Shown here piece by piece: positions 25,801-39,500 of a stretch of 64,000 bases of DNA. Made by a program: the position numbers and the translations under genes. Every line of letters begins with the position of its first letter. Position 1 is the stretch's first letter. Under the pieces are notes generated by a model that saw only the letters and a list, made by a program, of their open reading frames with translations, was not told the DNA's origin and did no database searches. Source of the DNA: Thunnus maccoyii (lineage: Eukaryota > Chordata > Actinopteri > Scombriformes > Scombridae); the NCBI RefSeq assembly GCF_910596095.1, contig NC_056536.1:14216791-14280790 (forward strand). Reading direction: 5' to 3'.

Positions 25801-28700
25801 ATGACATTATCACTTCAGTCAGTCTGTCTCTCGGCTCCTCAGCCTAAAGAGAGACTTGTTCAGATTCACACACATGCGCAGTCTTTCAGATTATTATTCT
25901 ATGCTTGTTTGGATTCCTCGTATTTTATTCTTGATATAATGTGCAGGTTTTTTCCTGTTTTTGTATAATATAATATTGCTTCAAGCACCTCAAATATTTC
26001 ACTGCTGATCAGAATTCAAATTTAAGCTTTAATGTGTTAATTGTGCTTTTCCCTCTTTCATTTTCATGTCTATTATTAAGTACTGCCTCCGGTCCATAGC
26101 CAGCAACAATAAAAGGAAAGGTTTTTCACACCCTAAGGTATGACCTCAGAGTGTGAAAAGGTTATAAAGCGGAGCAGCTACAAAGAGCTTGCGATGGAAA
26201 ATATGGAAAAGGTGCTGGTGTCAATAGCTGGAGGGATTTTAGAGGGATGAGGTTACTTTTTCCATTTTAGAATAGTCCTTTATCCACCAAAAAATCTTTT
26301 AGGTCCTGTCAATAAAACAAACAAGCGTACATTATACAACGTCTAATTTCTACAGCTATGGCATTTCTGTGCCAATCACTGCAATGACATTTAGAAAATA
26401 GAGTACCCTCAGCAAAGGCAAATCTTTTTTCCGCACGGGGAATTCAATTTTCCAACTGTAAGTGCTTTTAATGTACACTTCAGTCTTTTTTGACAAACTA
26501 TATTTTGGGTAAACAGTAAACAGTAGGCCATCACTTATTTTTGGCCCAATTATCATCCATCATATCTCAAAAAAAAAGACACATTTTATGATGGCAAATG
26601 TTTTCTGTCTTTTACAAAACATGCAAAACTTCACACATACTGACCTATATCTGATATTAGGACGAGTCATTTATTGTGTTTTGAGTTAAAATCATATGAA
26701 TAATCAATACTAACTAATAATGTCATTGAATTATTTAATTTTAATACAAAGTCATATCCAACTCTTGCCTCCCATGTCCTTCAAATTATTTGTCTAATCA
26801 GCCTAGTTGGAGAGTGATTTTGTGTTTTGTAGTTTTACTGAGCTAAAAAAAAAAGTGGTGAGGTAACAAAACAGTGATACAATATAGAAGTGACAAAACA
26901 CAGTTATGAAGTGATAAAACACTAATGAATACTATAAAATATACAAATATGTGTGTGAGAAATAAAAAAGAGGGTTATTACATTTCACATTGAAACAACA
27001 AAAACCACTAGCAGCCCCCAGGGGCTACAGTATTCACAACACAATAATGTCTTTGCACAACTGTGTAAGTAACTTAAATAGGAAGCAGGTTTCAACTCCG
27101 AGGGCACTGACCCTTTAAAAGTAGAATTTTTAGTCCGCAGGTGACCAAAAGGTTAGAACAGACTGTCATTCTCTTTTTAAAACAGCACATATTCTTTCAT
27201 GAGGGAGTGTGATGAAGATCTCTCTGTACCAAAGAGTAATAGGCTACTGGGTGGGATATCTTTGAACCAATTGTGCAAAATGACCAACAAGAAGAAGTTT
27301 GTCAGAAAGTTTATAGTGTTATACGGGGTGATGAAGCTCCTTGGAGGTTCCTGAGTTCTCTTGAAGTAACGGTCTAGAGTCTGGAGATAAATTTACACTC
27401 CCAGAGGCAACAGAAGTGAGACCCTGAACATCCAAACAACACATAGAGCATAAAAGACACAATTGTATACATTTTTGTTTTTATAATGAAGTTAAATTGT
27501 TAAGGAATGCTTTGTCTGGTGTCGGAGTGTGTCGGTTCTGTTGGTGCTTCATACTGGAACGTCAAAGCCTGAGTGGTAGCTGGATGATATCCAAGAGCAG
27601 AACATCTGGCATCAGTGCAGACTCCACAGTGACTTAACATCCTACCAGCTCACAATCAGGCGAAAAGGAAAAGGTTATGGCACCATTTAAAAAGAGTCCC
27701 ATCAGAGAGGTCATTTGCAAAAGGAAATTAACATTGATGTTCATGTGGATAATTATTGTAATTCACTTCAAATACTAGCCATTAGTGCTTTAGCATTAGC
27801 GAAAATGGGGGTTGGTTATTATAAGCTTACTTATTGTACAACTGTTTCTGGTTGAAAGGCCCCATCACTTCTGAATAACACCAATATCCGTATTCCATCA
27901 AAACAGACAGCTGAACACTCTGCGATTCCCTCATTATAAAAGCCTTTACAATAAAGTCTGACCTTAAAGCATTTGGCACAGAGCAGAGTCAGACGTTTAA
28001 AAAAACAAAAAATAAAAACATGATGCAATCTGGTTTCATTCACGAGGAAACTGTTATTGATGTACCACTGACTGTTTTTGTTTCTAATACAGTAATTAGT
28101 TGGAAACAAAAAGGACTCGGCTGGTAAATGTAATGGGTTAGTGTATTTATTTTTCTGATGCTTTTATTTAACAGCCTGACTACTCGACAATCATGAGAGT
28201 GGGGTCTGAAATAATTAAAGGCATGAGTCAGGTCTGATCAGCATCACTGTCTGAGCAGATGTGAGAAAGCTTCACAGGGCACTGAGGTGTGATACAGGTG
28301 ATAGTTGGTTTCCATTTTTATAAATACATTGCAATTTATGTTTCTTACATTTACAATGTTTTTTTTACATTTTAAAATGATCAATACATTTAAGTAATCA
28401 AAAGTAACAAAAAATCTAGAAAAGGGTTTTGGGATTTTTAAATTATTTTTAATGATTTGAGTGTTAGTCTTTCTTCCACAGTTTCATTGAATGCACTGAC
28501 ATTTAAGGAAATTGTAGTATGTGTCATAATCATCTAAACAAATATTTCCCAATTGTAAAAATGGATAAAGGAGTTGATAAATAAGAAAAAGAGTTTAACA
28601 TGATATGGATGAATATACGCTATTCTTACATTCTTCAGTTTGATAGATTTCTGTGACTGAGGGAGGTGGGGAATGATCATGTGTCCATCTCACTTTGTTT
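22810..28700. other. Intergenic DNA, no gene recognised
   Basis: AT-rich, with a (TG)n run at about 25083-25102. I recognised no exon, tRNA or transposon. The start of the masp2-like gene bounds it on the right. Confidence 0.5.
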
Positions 28701-28784
28701 ACCAGCCAGGTTCATTTACCCTCAGGTCGCTGAGATTGAACCATTCCAAAAACACGCAAAATATCCGAGGACTGTGAAGCCAAC

Positions 28785-31700
28785 ATGACCAGGTGAGTGT
28801 CGGTTAGCATTTACTTGTGCAAAATTATTCTTGGAACCACTGCCATCACACCTAATTTTGCCCAGTGGGGGCTGTGTGTTTGTCCTATTTTCCCTCATAC
28901 ATGTCTCGCTGAGTGTGGAAATGACAGGGTTATATGGCAACTTCACCTCCCCCAACTTCCCCCAGACATACCCGGATAACCAGCTCATAGTGTGGAACAT
29001 CACTGTCCCAGAGGGCCACAGGGTCAAACTCTACTTCACCCACTTCAACGTGGAACCTTCCAATCAATGTGAATATGACTACATTCAGGTATATGCTAGA
29101 GAAACTCCAAGTCCCATTATCTGCATTGCACTGGACTCTGTAGCTTGCTCACCAAAAGGCTTCTGACCTTGTCAAAGCAGGTTTTGGCAGAGGGGAATGA
29201 GACCTTGCGGTTCTGTGGTGAGGAAGAGAAGAACTCTGAAAGCACCCCCAGGAACACCATCATCCTGTCAGCCGGGAACCTCATGTCAGTGGTCTTTAGG
29301 AGTGACTATTCTAACGAGGGACGATTCACTGGCTTCCAAGCATTTTACACCTCAGAAGGTGATGTAGAGTAGTGACATTTGTTGCCAGAGGGCAGATACC
29401 TGTACGTTTTTGGTGGCTGTAATTGAACAGAGCAAAGTGTAATGGAGTTTCTGGAGAAATAATAGCAAGATCATATAATCATAGGTACATACAGTAATGT
29501 TTAAAATATTAATTCAGACAAAACCACAAGACTACAAACAACATATACAATATAATAATGACAAATCCACAGCACAAATTAAGGGCACCATAAGTTACTA
29601 GAATAAAGGTAAACTACTCTTTGAGAGGACATCTAATTTATATATAACTTTTGGCTTATTCTAGCAATAAAATGTATTAAACTGTGAATGGCCAATTTAA
29701 ATTGGAGTTTGGCAGATACTTCCTGTCAGTATGGTCTACCATATTGTCATGAAATTTGGCACAGGCATTCATGGTCGCCAGAGGATGAACCCTACTTTTC
29801 CTCAATCTCTGCCAGCAAGTCTTTTCACCTATTCAGAGAAATAGCCTGACAATTTTGTACAGACATTGCCAGATGATGTATCCTATTGACTTTGGTGATC
29901 CTCTGACTTTTCTACCATGCCACCAAAAGGTTGACATAAAATATCTTGACAACTATTGGATGGATTGCCATAAACTTTGCTACAGATATTCAAGGTTCCT
30001 AGAGGATAAATTCATTTGACTTTGGTTGATTGTCTGATGTTGCATCTAGCACCTTCATGGGGTCAGAATTTCAAATTGCTCAATTCTTCAGCTTATGACT
30101 CTTTATGTAACTCAGCTGTATTTTGTATTCAACACTAATGAGCAAATATTAGGATACTAACAGTAAACTAAGATGGTGAATCTGGTAAATATTAGCTAAA
30201 CAGCAGCATCTTGTCATGTTAGCTCTAGCTGCCTGCATAGCTGTAGACTTTTAGTCTTGTTTATCTTGTTTATCCAGTTACGTTTGGGATTCTGCTGTTG
30301 ATGACTGTGAAGTTAAAAAAGCCTGTCTGCACTTTTTGTTTACAATTAATACATTCCCTATTCTTTCAGCCTCAATAGTTAACAGATTGAACCCATTGAG
30401 ATTTTTTGTAAGACAAAGCACTTTCATTTAATGTCTGCTTAACTTGTAAAAGCCATGGTGACATACATCTATACACTCCTGAAAAATACATACCAAGCAA
30501 GTCACCATACATTATCTGACTTAGTCCAGACACATTTAGGATTTACAAGACAATCATTAAAAGACAATTCCACTTTAAACTATGATACATATTTATTGTG
30601 ATTCACTCTCTAACCTCTCTGTCTCCAACAGACATCGATGAGTGTCTGTCCATCATGGTAGACGGGGAGAGAGCGTGTGATCATTTTTGTCACAATTACA
30701 TTGGTGGATATTACTGCACATGCAGACAAGGATACCTTCTCCATGACAACAAAAGATCCTGCACAGGTAAGAGATATGCAGACGAAAGCTCAAGAGGCAT
30801 GTTCATCTGAGCTCAATCAAAGTCGGTCAGAATCTATATAGTGTGGTGCATTGTCAAGAGCTTGTCACACTGCATTTGACTGTATATTGATCTCTGTAAA
30901 TCTGGTATATGGTGTTTCTAAATCTAAATACAGCCCAGCTCCCCACTACCAGACACAGCCGATATTGATGGCAACAAAGTAAGGCACACAAGCAAGCAAC
31001 TTCCATTAGTGTCAGTGATCTCTGTTTGAGGCATTTGGCTACAACACATTTTAAATTCCACAGCATTTGTTGATTATATAACCAAATAATGACCAAATCT
31101 TTCAGTTGGCACAATCTGTTGATGTGGTATCAACGTGGTTATAAGAACAATTAAAATACAAAATGCTGCTAATTTTAGACTTTGCGAGAATGGTGGATGA
31201 AAATGAGATCAGATTGCTGTGTTGTTAACTTATTATTACACCTAATTATTGGAAGAGAACGCCATCTGTCATTTGAAGTATTCTTGATATTTCACAGTAC
31301 TGCAGAACAAATCCTTAACAAACAGTTCTCTGACATTTCACACACAGTTGATTGTGTACTAGACTGGATTTCATTCTATCATATCTGGCCTGTGCTAACT
31401 AATTTCAGACTGAAAAGGCATACTGATGCATAAAGTAGTTGATCTCTGCCAGCTGGTGTAAGGCAAGGTTAATTACTGTCGATTCCTAAGGGAAAAGCAA
31501 CTTCAAAATGGCATTAAAAATTGATACCTGTGTGCAGCACTAATAGTGTACTGACACTAGGTAATTAATCACAATTACCAGTTGATGTGACTTAAATTAT
31601 TATTCTTTGCCAGAGTAAAAAAGGGTGACAAAACAAATCATGCAACGAATAAGCAAAAATGATTATCTGCCTACAGATTGTACTAATTATATGAATTACA

Positions 31701-32600
31701 GCAACTCAGGCTCTTTGCAATACTCATTTGTTTTTGTCTGTAACAACATCTGCACACTTGCCGGGGCAATAATGCAACCTAAATGAATCCCATCATTTAT
31801 GATGCCAGGAAATGTCTCAATTGACATGAATTTTTTTTTTCTTCTAATCACAAAACATTTTCGTACTTCTTCATACTTTGTCATTTATATCTCATAAAGC
31901 AGCTGCAGGTAGATCATATCCACTAGTTTTCAAATGAACTCTGAAGACTGGACATGGACTGTGTTAAAGTGGGATTTACAGTAAATGAGTGTGTGTCTTC
32001 CCCACAGTGCCATGCATCAACCAGGTGTTGACCACGCTGTCAGGGGTTCTGACCAGCCCAGGCTACCCGAACCCCTACCCACCCATGAGTCAGTGTGACC
32101 ACACCATCCGTCTGCCGGAGGGCTACAGAATAATCCTGAACTTTCTGGCACCCTTTGACGTAGAGGGACATCCGGATGCCCCCTGTCCATACGATACGTT
32201 GAAGGTTAGTCCTGTGACTTCAGGGCGGCAACTTAACACACACAAGATGATGAATAAGCAATGTATTCCTGCTCATGCTTGTGTAGGCAGTCTGTCACTG
32301 ACTTGTCCTTCTTGGGTGATATACTGTAGGACTCCTGCATATTTATGTTTGGCTGAGCATCACTAAGTCAGGTATTTAATGAATCAACATCCCCATTTTT
32401 TTTTCTGGTTTCCCCCCCTTCATAAGATTTCAACAGCTGGACAAGAGTATGGACCCTTCTGTGGATCCAAGCCACCAGGCCGCATTGACACAGGAGGTTA
32501 CCAGGTGAATGTTGCATTCAAATCCGACCCCAGTGGTAAAAACAAGGGATGGAAGATTAAGTATACCAGCACTAAGGCTACATCCCTCACTGTAACTTAG
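28785..32600 (+). CDS. masp2: MASP2-like secreted protein, CUB-EGF-CUB only
   Basis: Six coding exons: 28785-28792, 28866-29088, 29181-29358, 30632-30766, 32008-32204 and 32427-32600. All introns are GT-AG and the frame is continuous, giving 304 aa. Residues 1 to about 20 are a signal peptide. CUB1 is about 24-136, with cbCUB calcium ligands Glu66, Asp74 (CEYDYI) and Asp119 (FRSDYSNE). A calcium-binding EGF domain ([15 protein letters not shown]) is about 137-181. CUB2 is about 184-297, with Glu234, Asp244 and Asp281. In MASP-2 these three domains dimerise and bind MBL/ficolin collagen stems. The family normally continues with two CCP modules and a serine protease. Here the frame ends seven codons after the CUB2 end (ATSLTVT), and no protease domain follows before dffa. 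It resembles the non-catalytic MAp19/MAp44 products but as the only visible gene product. Human MASP2 lies next to SRM, supporting the name. An unseen distant 3' part cannot be excluded. Confidence 0.88.
29720..30240. repeat. Teleost interspersed repeat in masp2-like intron 3
   Basis: Text such as ATTGTCATGAAATTTGGCAC, CTTTGGTGATCCTCTGACTT and ACTATTGGATGGATTGCCAT belongs to the abundant fish repeat family also seen at 19480-19700. It lies inside the 1.27-kb intron between the CUB1 and EGF exons and appears diverged. Confidence 0.6.
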
Positions 32601-32957
32601 ACTGATGGCTTGATGGCCTGTATACGCTATCTAAAAACTATAACTTTGATAGTGTGGCAACTAAAGTCACTGTTTGCTGTTAACTCGACCCTAATTTTTG
32701 TGATGAAGCTTGGATGTTGTGTTTGATCTTGATGCTAGCAGAAGCATTATCTTGATGATATCTTGGTATGATTTTGTGAAACTGGTACTATAAAGATATT
32801 TTCAAGCAATTTCAGGGATTGAACCTAATGTTGACATCTTTGTATTTCTTTGCTTGGTGAGATGCCACTACAAATCCTTCTGGGTTCTAAAATCTCACCA
32901 GTACAATCCCTTTTAACCATTTTTGTAATATGTTTTTATTATTTTATTACTTGCAGG

Positions 32958-32963
32958 AATAAA
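32958..32963 (+). promoter_or_regulatory. masp2: Polyadenylation signal of the short masp2-like transcript
   Basis: AATAAA lies 358 bp after the stop codon, preceded by T-rich sequence. It fits a transcript that ends right after the CUB2 exon, supporting a real short product over a prediction artefact. Confidence 0.5.
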
Positions 32964-32969
32964 GTAAGA

Positions 32970-35900
32970 CTCAAAAGACACTTTGATTAATTTAGACTAT
33001 TTTTTACACAATGTGTTTATTAAAATGAATGTTTGGTCTACATGTGATCAGACAAGCATTTTGATTAAAAAAAAAAATCTAAGTAAGATATCTGAATACA
33101 AACCGTTATTCTGCTCTATTCTAACCAAAGACAGAGATGTATATTTATGCCCAGGCAGAAATAATAAATTAATTCCATAAAGTAGTCTGGAAGTCAGTCA
33201 GTCTGGTCTAAGAGGCGGTGAATGCTAGTCGTTTAACCTTCATACATAATGCAGCTTGTTCTCAGCAATCCCAGCTCCACTCCTCTATCAAAACTGTCAT
33301 TAAAGGGTTCTACAGCCCCATGAAATTGCCTCTCATTTCACACTTTTGCATTTACTCACCAACACAAGTGGGGCAAAAGAGCATGCATGAATATGTGGGT
33401 GTAAGAAAGAAACGCACTTGTGTTGATTTATTTTTACTGTTTCTTCGGCTCCAGTTTTCGTTTTTTTTCCTGTTGCCTTGGAATCAAGCCAATGCCACTT
33501 TTCTGTGAACTTATTACTTTAAAAAAAGTATAGTAACTTGGACCGAACTGTGATGCTGCTACATACTTTGTAGTTTGAAGTTCACCACAGCTTAGCAAGG
33601 CAAGGTATGCACTGACCCATACATCACCTTGGCATTTGCAACCCAACAGAATCATAAGGTCTTAGGTAGTCATGTGTTCTCTGAAAATCATCTGAGCACA
33701 TAGAATAAGGTTTGTTTCTAGCATGAAATGCCCAGACAGTCCTCAAGGCAACTGGGTGCTCACAGAGCAAACCTGCAGTTTTTACCTGTACACTGTTAAC
33801 TCATAATCTAATCCACCAAAACACTGTGACACATGAGAGCACCATCGACTGCTCCTATATCTCACTCACTTCTAACTGTTCAGCCTAGTTGGAGCCAATT
33901 CCACAGGAATTACGCACACCATGAAACCCATTAACTAACTGTTGGAAAATATCTAGTAGCAGCATGCTGCCAGTAGGCTTATAGCTAATATGCCTCATCA
34001 CTATTTGTCGATAACCCTGCGTGAACTTACTGTATGTAAAGGAAGAACTATGAAGGAGGTTCACCCTGTCAAAAATTCTACTTAGTATTGTTATCGTTGA
34101 TACTGTTTCTGGCTATGGAAGAGCACACACTATTTTTTTTTTTTATTAATCACTATTTTATGGTATCTTGAATCTTATTTTCAGAGATCCTAGTTTCCTC
34201 GAGCCTTGAACTCTTTGTTCTATCTTAATGCTCAGCTTTTGATTAAGTCTTCAGAGGAAGGAGAGTCTCGAGAATACATATTATATTGACATATCTGTCA
34301 ATGAGATTGTGCATAAGGCTACATTCATTTAATATTTAATCATAAAAATGTGGGACAACGAGCACTTTTAAAAGTTTGAGAGGCAAGTTTATTTGAAAAT
34401 ACCCCTCATGACACCATTCAACATGTGTACAAAATGTATAAATCACATACTGTACAGTCATACAAAACTTCCCTTTGAAACATTTGCTGCACATGTTTAA
34501 ATTAAATACATGTGAATTTGTTGGGGATCTCACACTGTAGCAGTTCTTAAAGGGTTCAGTATGAAACAGCAGGGTGACAAGTTACTTTTGATGAAACCAA
34601 GTTTCAAGCTGAGACACAAACCTTTTCCATATATACGCACAATACTGAGTAATCAGCAGATCCTTATGATTGCTCCACTCTCCCATGTATCTAATAGTCA
34701 AGTACAAGCCCATAGTGACATCTCAATCTCACCACAACACAAAAAAGATGATCCTTCCGCAAATTCAAATCCACCATCATTTGTATTCATGTGTTCATGT
34801 ATTCCTGAGACAGATGATGATAGACATGACAAAGGCTATCTTGTACATGACCTATGAGTCACACAGACTTGCACCCATTGTACACCCCGCATTACATCAC
34901 ACATCCACCAGACTGATACATAACTTCAATAATAGTATATAATACATAGTCTTAAATTATCTGTAATACATAAGTATTGGTTCCATGTAACTCAAAGATG
35001 AAGCTTTGTCATTTTTACCCTAAATGTCGGCCAGACGTGTTCAGTGAGGCTTGAAGTGATATACATCTTATCTTGTCAGACTCTTTATTATTAGAATGAT
35101 GAATTAGCCCATCTACTCCACTCAAATATATTCATTTACTTGTACAAGGCTAGCCTTTACATAGATATATCGACGTCAGCATTTGCATATATCTCAGAAA
35201 TAACGTTACTCTCAGCATCCTGCCTGTGGTTTCTGTCTGCATCCCATGTAACTCAAAAGTAGTGCTGTTCAAGTTTCTTTGGCTTTGTGCCATGAGTTCA
35301 TCACGGTTCAAAAAGGTATTTCTACCACTCACTCTTCCATGTAGAGATTCCCTTAATGGTCACAGATCAGGTAATGATGACATTTCACACTGAGGTACAC
35401 AAAATTGTGTAGATTATTGACTTACGCCACAATTGTAGACTGTGGCGTAAGTCAATAGTATATTCATAATTACTGATCAACCACCAAACTGATAGATCTT
35501 CAACAGCTATAGGAGAACCTCTTTTTAGAAAATATTTTGAGTTTTCATCCCTCGTAAGACATTTCTTGACATTGACAGTATGCTCATGGACTTTAAAACT
35601 AGGTAAAAAAAAAAAAAAGGTAAAAACTATGGAAACAGTAGTGTGAACATAACACTTATTTCTTTTTGCAGGAGATGACAAGATGACATAAAATAACACA
35701 GTGCTACATCTAACTTCCCTAAAGACCCCCTATACCTCCAAATCACTCCCTTATTCTCTCCCTACATCATAGACATACAATAAATGACTCAATAATGAAC
35801 AGCAAATTGATATTTCAGACACTTACTAATCACTTACCAGCAATCAAGCTGGTAGTTCTGGGCCTGAGAAGTGAAGCCAATGCGGAACAGCAATGTGGGA

Positions 35901-36130
35901 TTGTCAGGAAAAAGTAGCATACATACCATAGATACTACTTTTTTTGTTCCAGTTGTGGAATTTTTAGTGGGCATTAGTGGATGAATGTAAACATAGTGGA
36001 CAGTAAATATAGTGCACAATATGGTAATTATTGTCAGCAGATACAAAGTAATCCACAAAGTTCTTAGCTAAAGTATATTTTTACCTATATTTAGACTAAA
36101 ATCCTGAAATAAAACTCAGTGCATAATGTC
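32970..36130. other. Intergenic DNA between masp2-like gene and dffa
   Basis: Inspected for the missing CCP and protease exons. In MASP2 the protease domain is one exon of roughly 750 bp, and no such frame, nor GDSGG- or TAAH-type motifs, was found in the available translations. A short fish-repeat fragment with GAAGCCAATGCGGAA lies at about 35855-35890 and shares that 15-mer with a site near 42000. Confidence 0.55.
35415..35457. repeat. Perfect 17-bp stem hairpin with 9-nt loop
   Basis: TATTGACTTACGCCACA at 35415-35431 is the exact reverse complement of TGTGGCGTAAGTCAATA at 35441-35457. There is no coding context. Confidence 0.9.
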
Positions 36131-36133
36131 TGT

Positions 36134-36139
36134 TTTAAT
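36134..36139 (-). promoter_or_regulatory. dffa: Possible dffa polyadenylation signal (ATTAAA)
   Basis: On the minus strand the common variant signal ATTAAA lies about 395 bp after the dffa stop codon. I found no canonical AATAAA in the first 450 bp. Confidence 0.3.
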
Positions 36140-36532
36140 TGGCAGTGTTTTAGGGGCAGCAGACAGTACGACAACAATACTGAGAAGCTGATTCAAGAGC
36201 AACAATATATAGAAAACCTTATGTTTATCTGGGGTTATTTTCACAGCATGGCTCTCATCAAAATAAGGAGCCAGTAGAGAGTTGATTCCAGTGGTTACTG
36301 CAAAATGTCTTTGATAAACATGACTTGTGCAAATCACTGTGCCTCCTCTTGAGGCAAAAGCATTCAAGTGGTTTGCAAGTTGATGCAAAGATGACGCAAA
36401 CGTCAACATCATCAGCATTCATGGATTCCATAATCATGGATATTATCGGTAACACGGGATTAATCCCATTCTACTGACCCTGAGGCAGGCAGTGTGAATT
36501 CTTATCAGTCTCTGCTCGGGTGAAGCCTCGGC

Positions 36533-39500
36533 CTAGTTGCTCGGGCCTTGGGCTTCCTCTCTCTCCTCTGCGCTCTTCTCGTTGGACTGCTGGCTGCTGT
36601 CTGGCTGCGTGCTGCTCCTGATGGACTGCATGGCCTGAACCTGCTGAAGACGTCTGGTCAGCTCGGCTTCGCAGGCTTGCAGAAGTGCCGACGTCCTCTC
36701 TCTGTCCCAGCCAAGTACCGGCTCCATAGCTTCCACCCCTCTGGTCACTACCATCTATAGACACATGGGAAGGAGAAGACAAACATGAATATGTATTGCA
36801 AAGCAGTGAAAACAATTTTATTCTGCAAGTCCAATCTGGCCAGGCTCATCTTTCCAGACAGACCCTGATTGTGGGTGTAATTTCAATTCTATTCCCCTGA
36901 TATCAGACGCTGCCCCTGCAGCACCTGTAAATGGCATCTTCAATGGCATTTTCTGGTTTCTTTAGTATTCTATGACAATAAACTGAATATCTTCGGTGGT
37001 GGAGTGTTGTTCAAGACAAAAAGAAGACATTTGAGGACGTTAACTCGTGCTTTGGGAAACAGTGATTGATATTTTTCAACATTTTCTGACATTTTATAGA
37101 CCAAACAACGAATTGATTAATTGAGAAAATAATCGACAAATTCATCGATAGTGAAAATAATCGTGAGTTGCAGCCCTATTTACATCATGAAATGACAATA
37201 AATATCTCTTGTGTTAAAAAACAGGATATTTTTATATACAGACCTGCACAGACTAATGCAATCCTTTCTGACAGCCCTATAATAAATCATGTAGTCACTC
37301 TATGGTCATTTTTGAGGCTGTAGTTAGTGGTGTTGGTGTATTGGACTTCATTATATTCAAAGGTGCTTCTAATATTTTGGTTGCTTTGTGTATGTATACG
37401 AGTGGACAAAATTTTGCACCTGAATTTTAGCTAAAATAAATGTCCTTTGAAGTATATAATAATAATAGTAATAATAATAATATGATATCACTATTTAATT
37501 CTGGATGTGTTGCGACAGGACTTGCATTTTTAGGTAATTGCTTATTAAAGACTTAATATGTTACAACAAAAGCCTTGCTCCAGAATATGAATGTGATGAG
37601 AATATGATGACGCACAAGACAGTTGAAGACTGGCCCCACATTGTTGTGACATGTAAATGCACCTTGTTTGCTCAGGTCATTCTAAATCTTCCCTATAAAC
37701 CTTTTAGAAAGTTCTAAGACTGTGACGTCTGAGGCATTTGCAATTATATACAGCAGTTGTATAATTTTAAAGTAAAGTTTGGAGTATTTTTTATCTGCAG
37801 AAGTCTTGAGGCAGACTGAATCAGTGGTGTGAGTGGGCTACCTGCAGATCTCCAGTTGATAGTCTGGTCTCTGGGCTTGTTTTGCCTTTCAGGACCATCA
37901 GTGTCCTGGACATGAATCCAGACACCGAGTCCACCTCCATCCCGTCCGGCATGTCCACGTCTCCAGCCCCTATCACATTGAAACAGGTTCTCTGTCAGGA
38001 CCATTTGTTGTATGACAGTAAAACGCTGCAAGAGGTGGGATTATTCAGCAGCAACAAGGGTTCCACCTAGTGACCAAAAGGCACAAGCACAGCTCTGCCT
38101 TCATCTACAGTAAATACTATAGAGCACCACAGAGGAGACAGATTACTGATTTATCAATACATCTTAGCACTGAAGTGTCTCAGTAAAATAACATATTAAG
38201 ATATTATAGCTACAGTTGTTTTTCACCAAATGTACTTTTTAAAAAAAAGTTACTGTGTCAAGGAGAACTCCTCCTGTATTTGGTTGCTGTGAGTACATGA
38301 CAAACTACTAGGAAGTCAACACTGATGTATTTAAATATTGATCTATTGAATTCACATTCTGCCCTTTGCTCTTCAATAAATAAATATATAGATATTTATC
38401 AATGATAATTTTCAGATTTATTTTTTCCTCAAAAATTCTGATAGCCAATTAAAGTTTTATAAGCAAAGACACTGTCTCTGACCCATGTCTGAAGAACAAC
38501 TGGTTTTTGGGTCATTACCTCCCTGCAGGGCTACACAATCATAGGATAATACAGTATTGATTATTTTGCCGGATGTTGTGCTCATGCTTATTGATCACAG
38601 CTATTCATTCTATTTTTTTTCGGATAGAAGAAAGATACTTGAGCACTGTAAAAGACACTGTCAGATATTACTCTCTAAATCAAAATAATCTAAATTACTG
38701 TTTTTCTTAAGAACAAGTACTGCTGTGGGATTCTCTGTAGAGTTTCTTTGATCTAAAACGCAAAAACTAAAAGGACCAAGGAGTCTCCACTTATCACATT
38801 GTTTCTATTGTGTCAGAAAGCCACAGGATAAACTATGAAACCTCTTACAAATTTGCCAAATCTTTATTTTGGATAACTAAGTCCAAATTGTAAAAATGAA
38901 AACCACCACATAATAATATGGCCGTACCTTCCAGGCTGGGCTGGCTTGGCTCTGTCTGCTGCCCATCCTCTTTCTCTACAGCTTTGAGGTAGAGCTGGAG
39001 CAACTCCTTGGACTGCCTCTGTTCCTCCCTACGGTCCAAAACCCTCTGCAATGTCTCCTGGAGGTTCTCAGCTTTCTTCTCTTGGAAGCCCAGAGCAGAG
39101 GCTAGCTCAGGGCATGGGGCATCCACTAAGGTCTGGAACAGCAGGTGACACAAATTATATTTAAAGCAACGATATACAACTTTGAGAACACTATGGCTGT
39201 ATAGTGCCTCAAAGTCAAAGCAACAACAAACAATGGAACAAAATAAGGAATTAATGCACAGTGAAGTTAAAAGTACAGCAAGGAAGGCTTTTTCAAAAAT
39301 GGTAAATATATTTTGGTCTTTTAAAGAAGTTTGCCTGTGTTCACTGTTACACCTTATGGATGACAGTTAACTCAGACACACTGAAGGGAGTTTCAGTTGG
39401 CACAGGTCATCATGGTGACATGAAGAAAATGGTTTTAAATAGGACTATTTGCTTATTGTTTAAATAGTACCAGTACATGCTGGGATAGGCATGACTGCAG

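Noticed and set aside
29145-29372. Frame extending past the CUB1 exon to a stop at 29372, which could suggest a CUB1-only protein.
   Set aside because: A GT donor at 29359 joins in frame to the EGF exon. Intron read-through to GDVE and a stop is possible but less likely.
36134-36160. TGGCAGTGTTTTAGG resembles the 5' end of miR-34/449.
   Set aside because: The seed matches by chance only. The downstream bases differ, and I see no complementary arm that would form a precursor hairpin within 80 nt.
32970-36450. Search for the missing MASP2 CCP and serine protease exons.
   Set aside because: No protease-sized frame or catalytic motif was found on either strand. Short CCP exons could in principle escape a reading by eye.
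36548-36760. 70-codon + strand frame.
   Set aside because: Shadow of the last dffa exon on the opposite strand.
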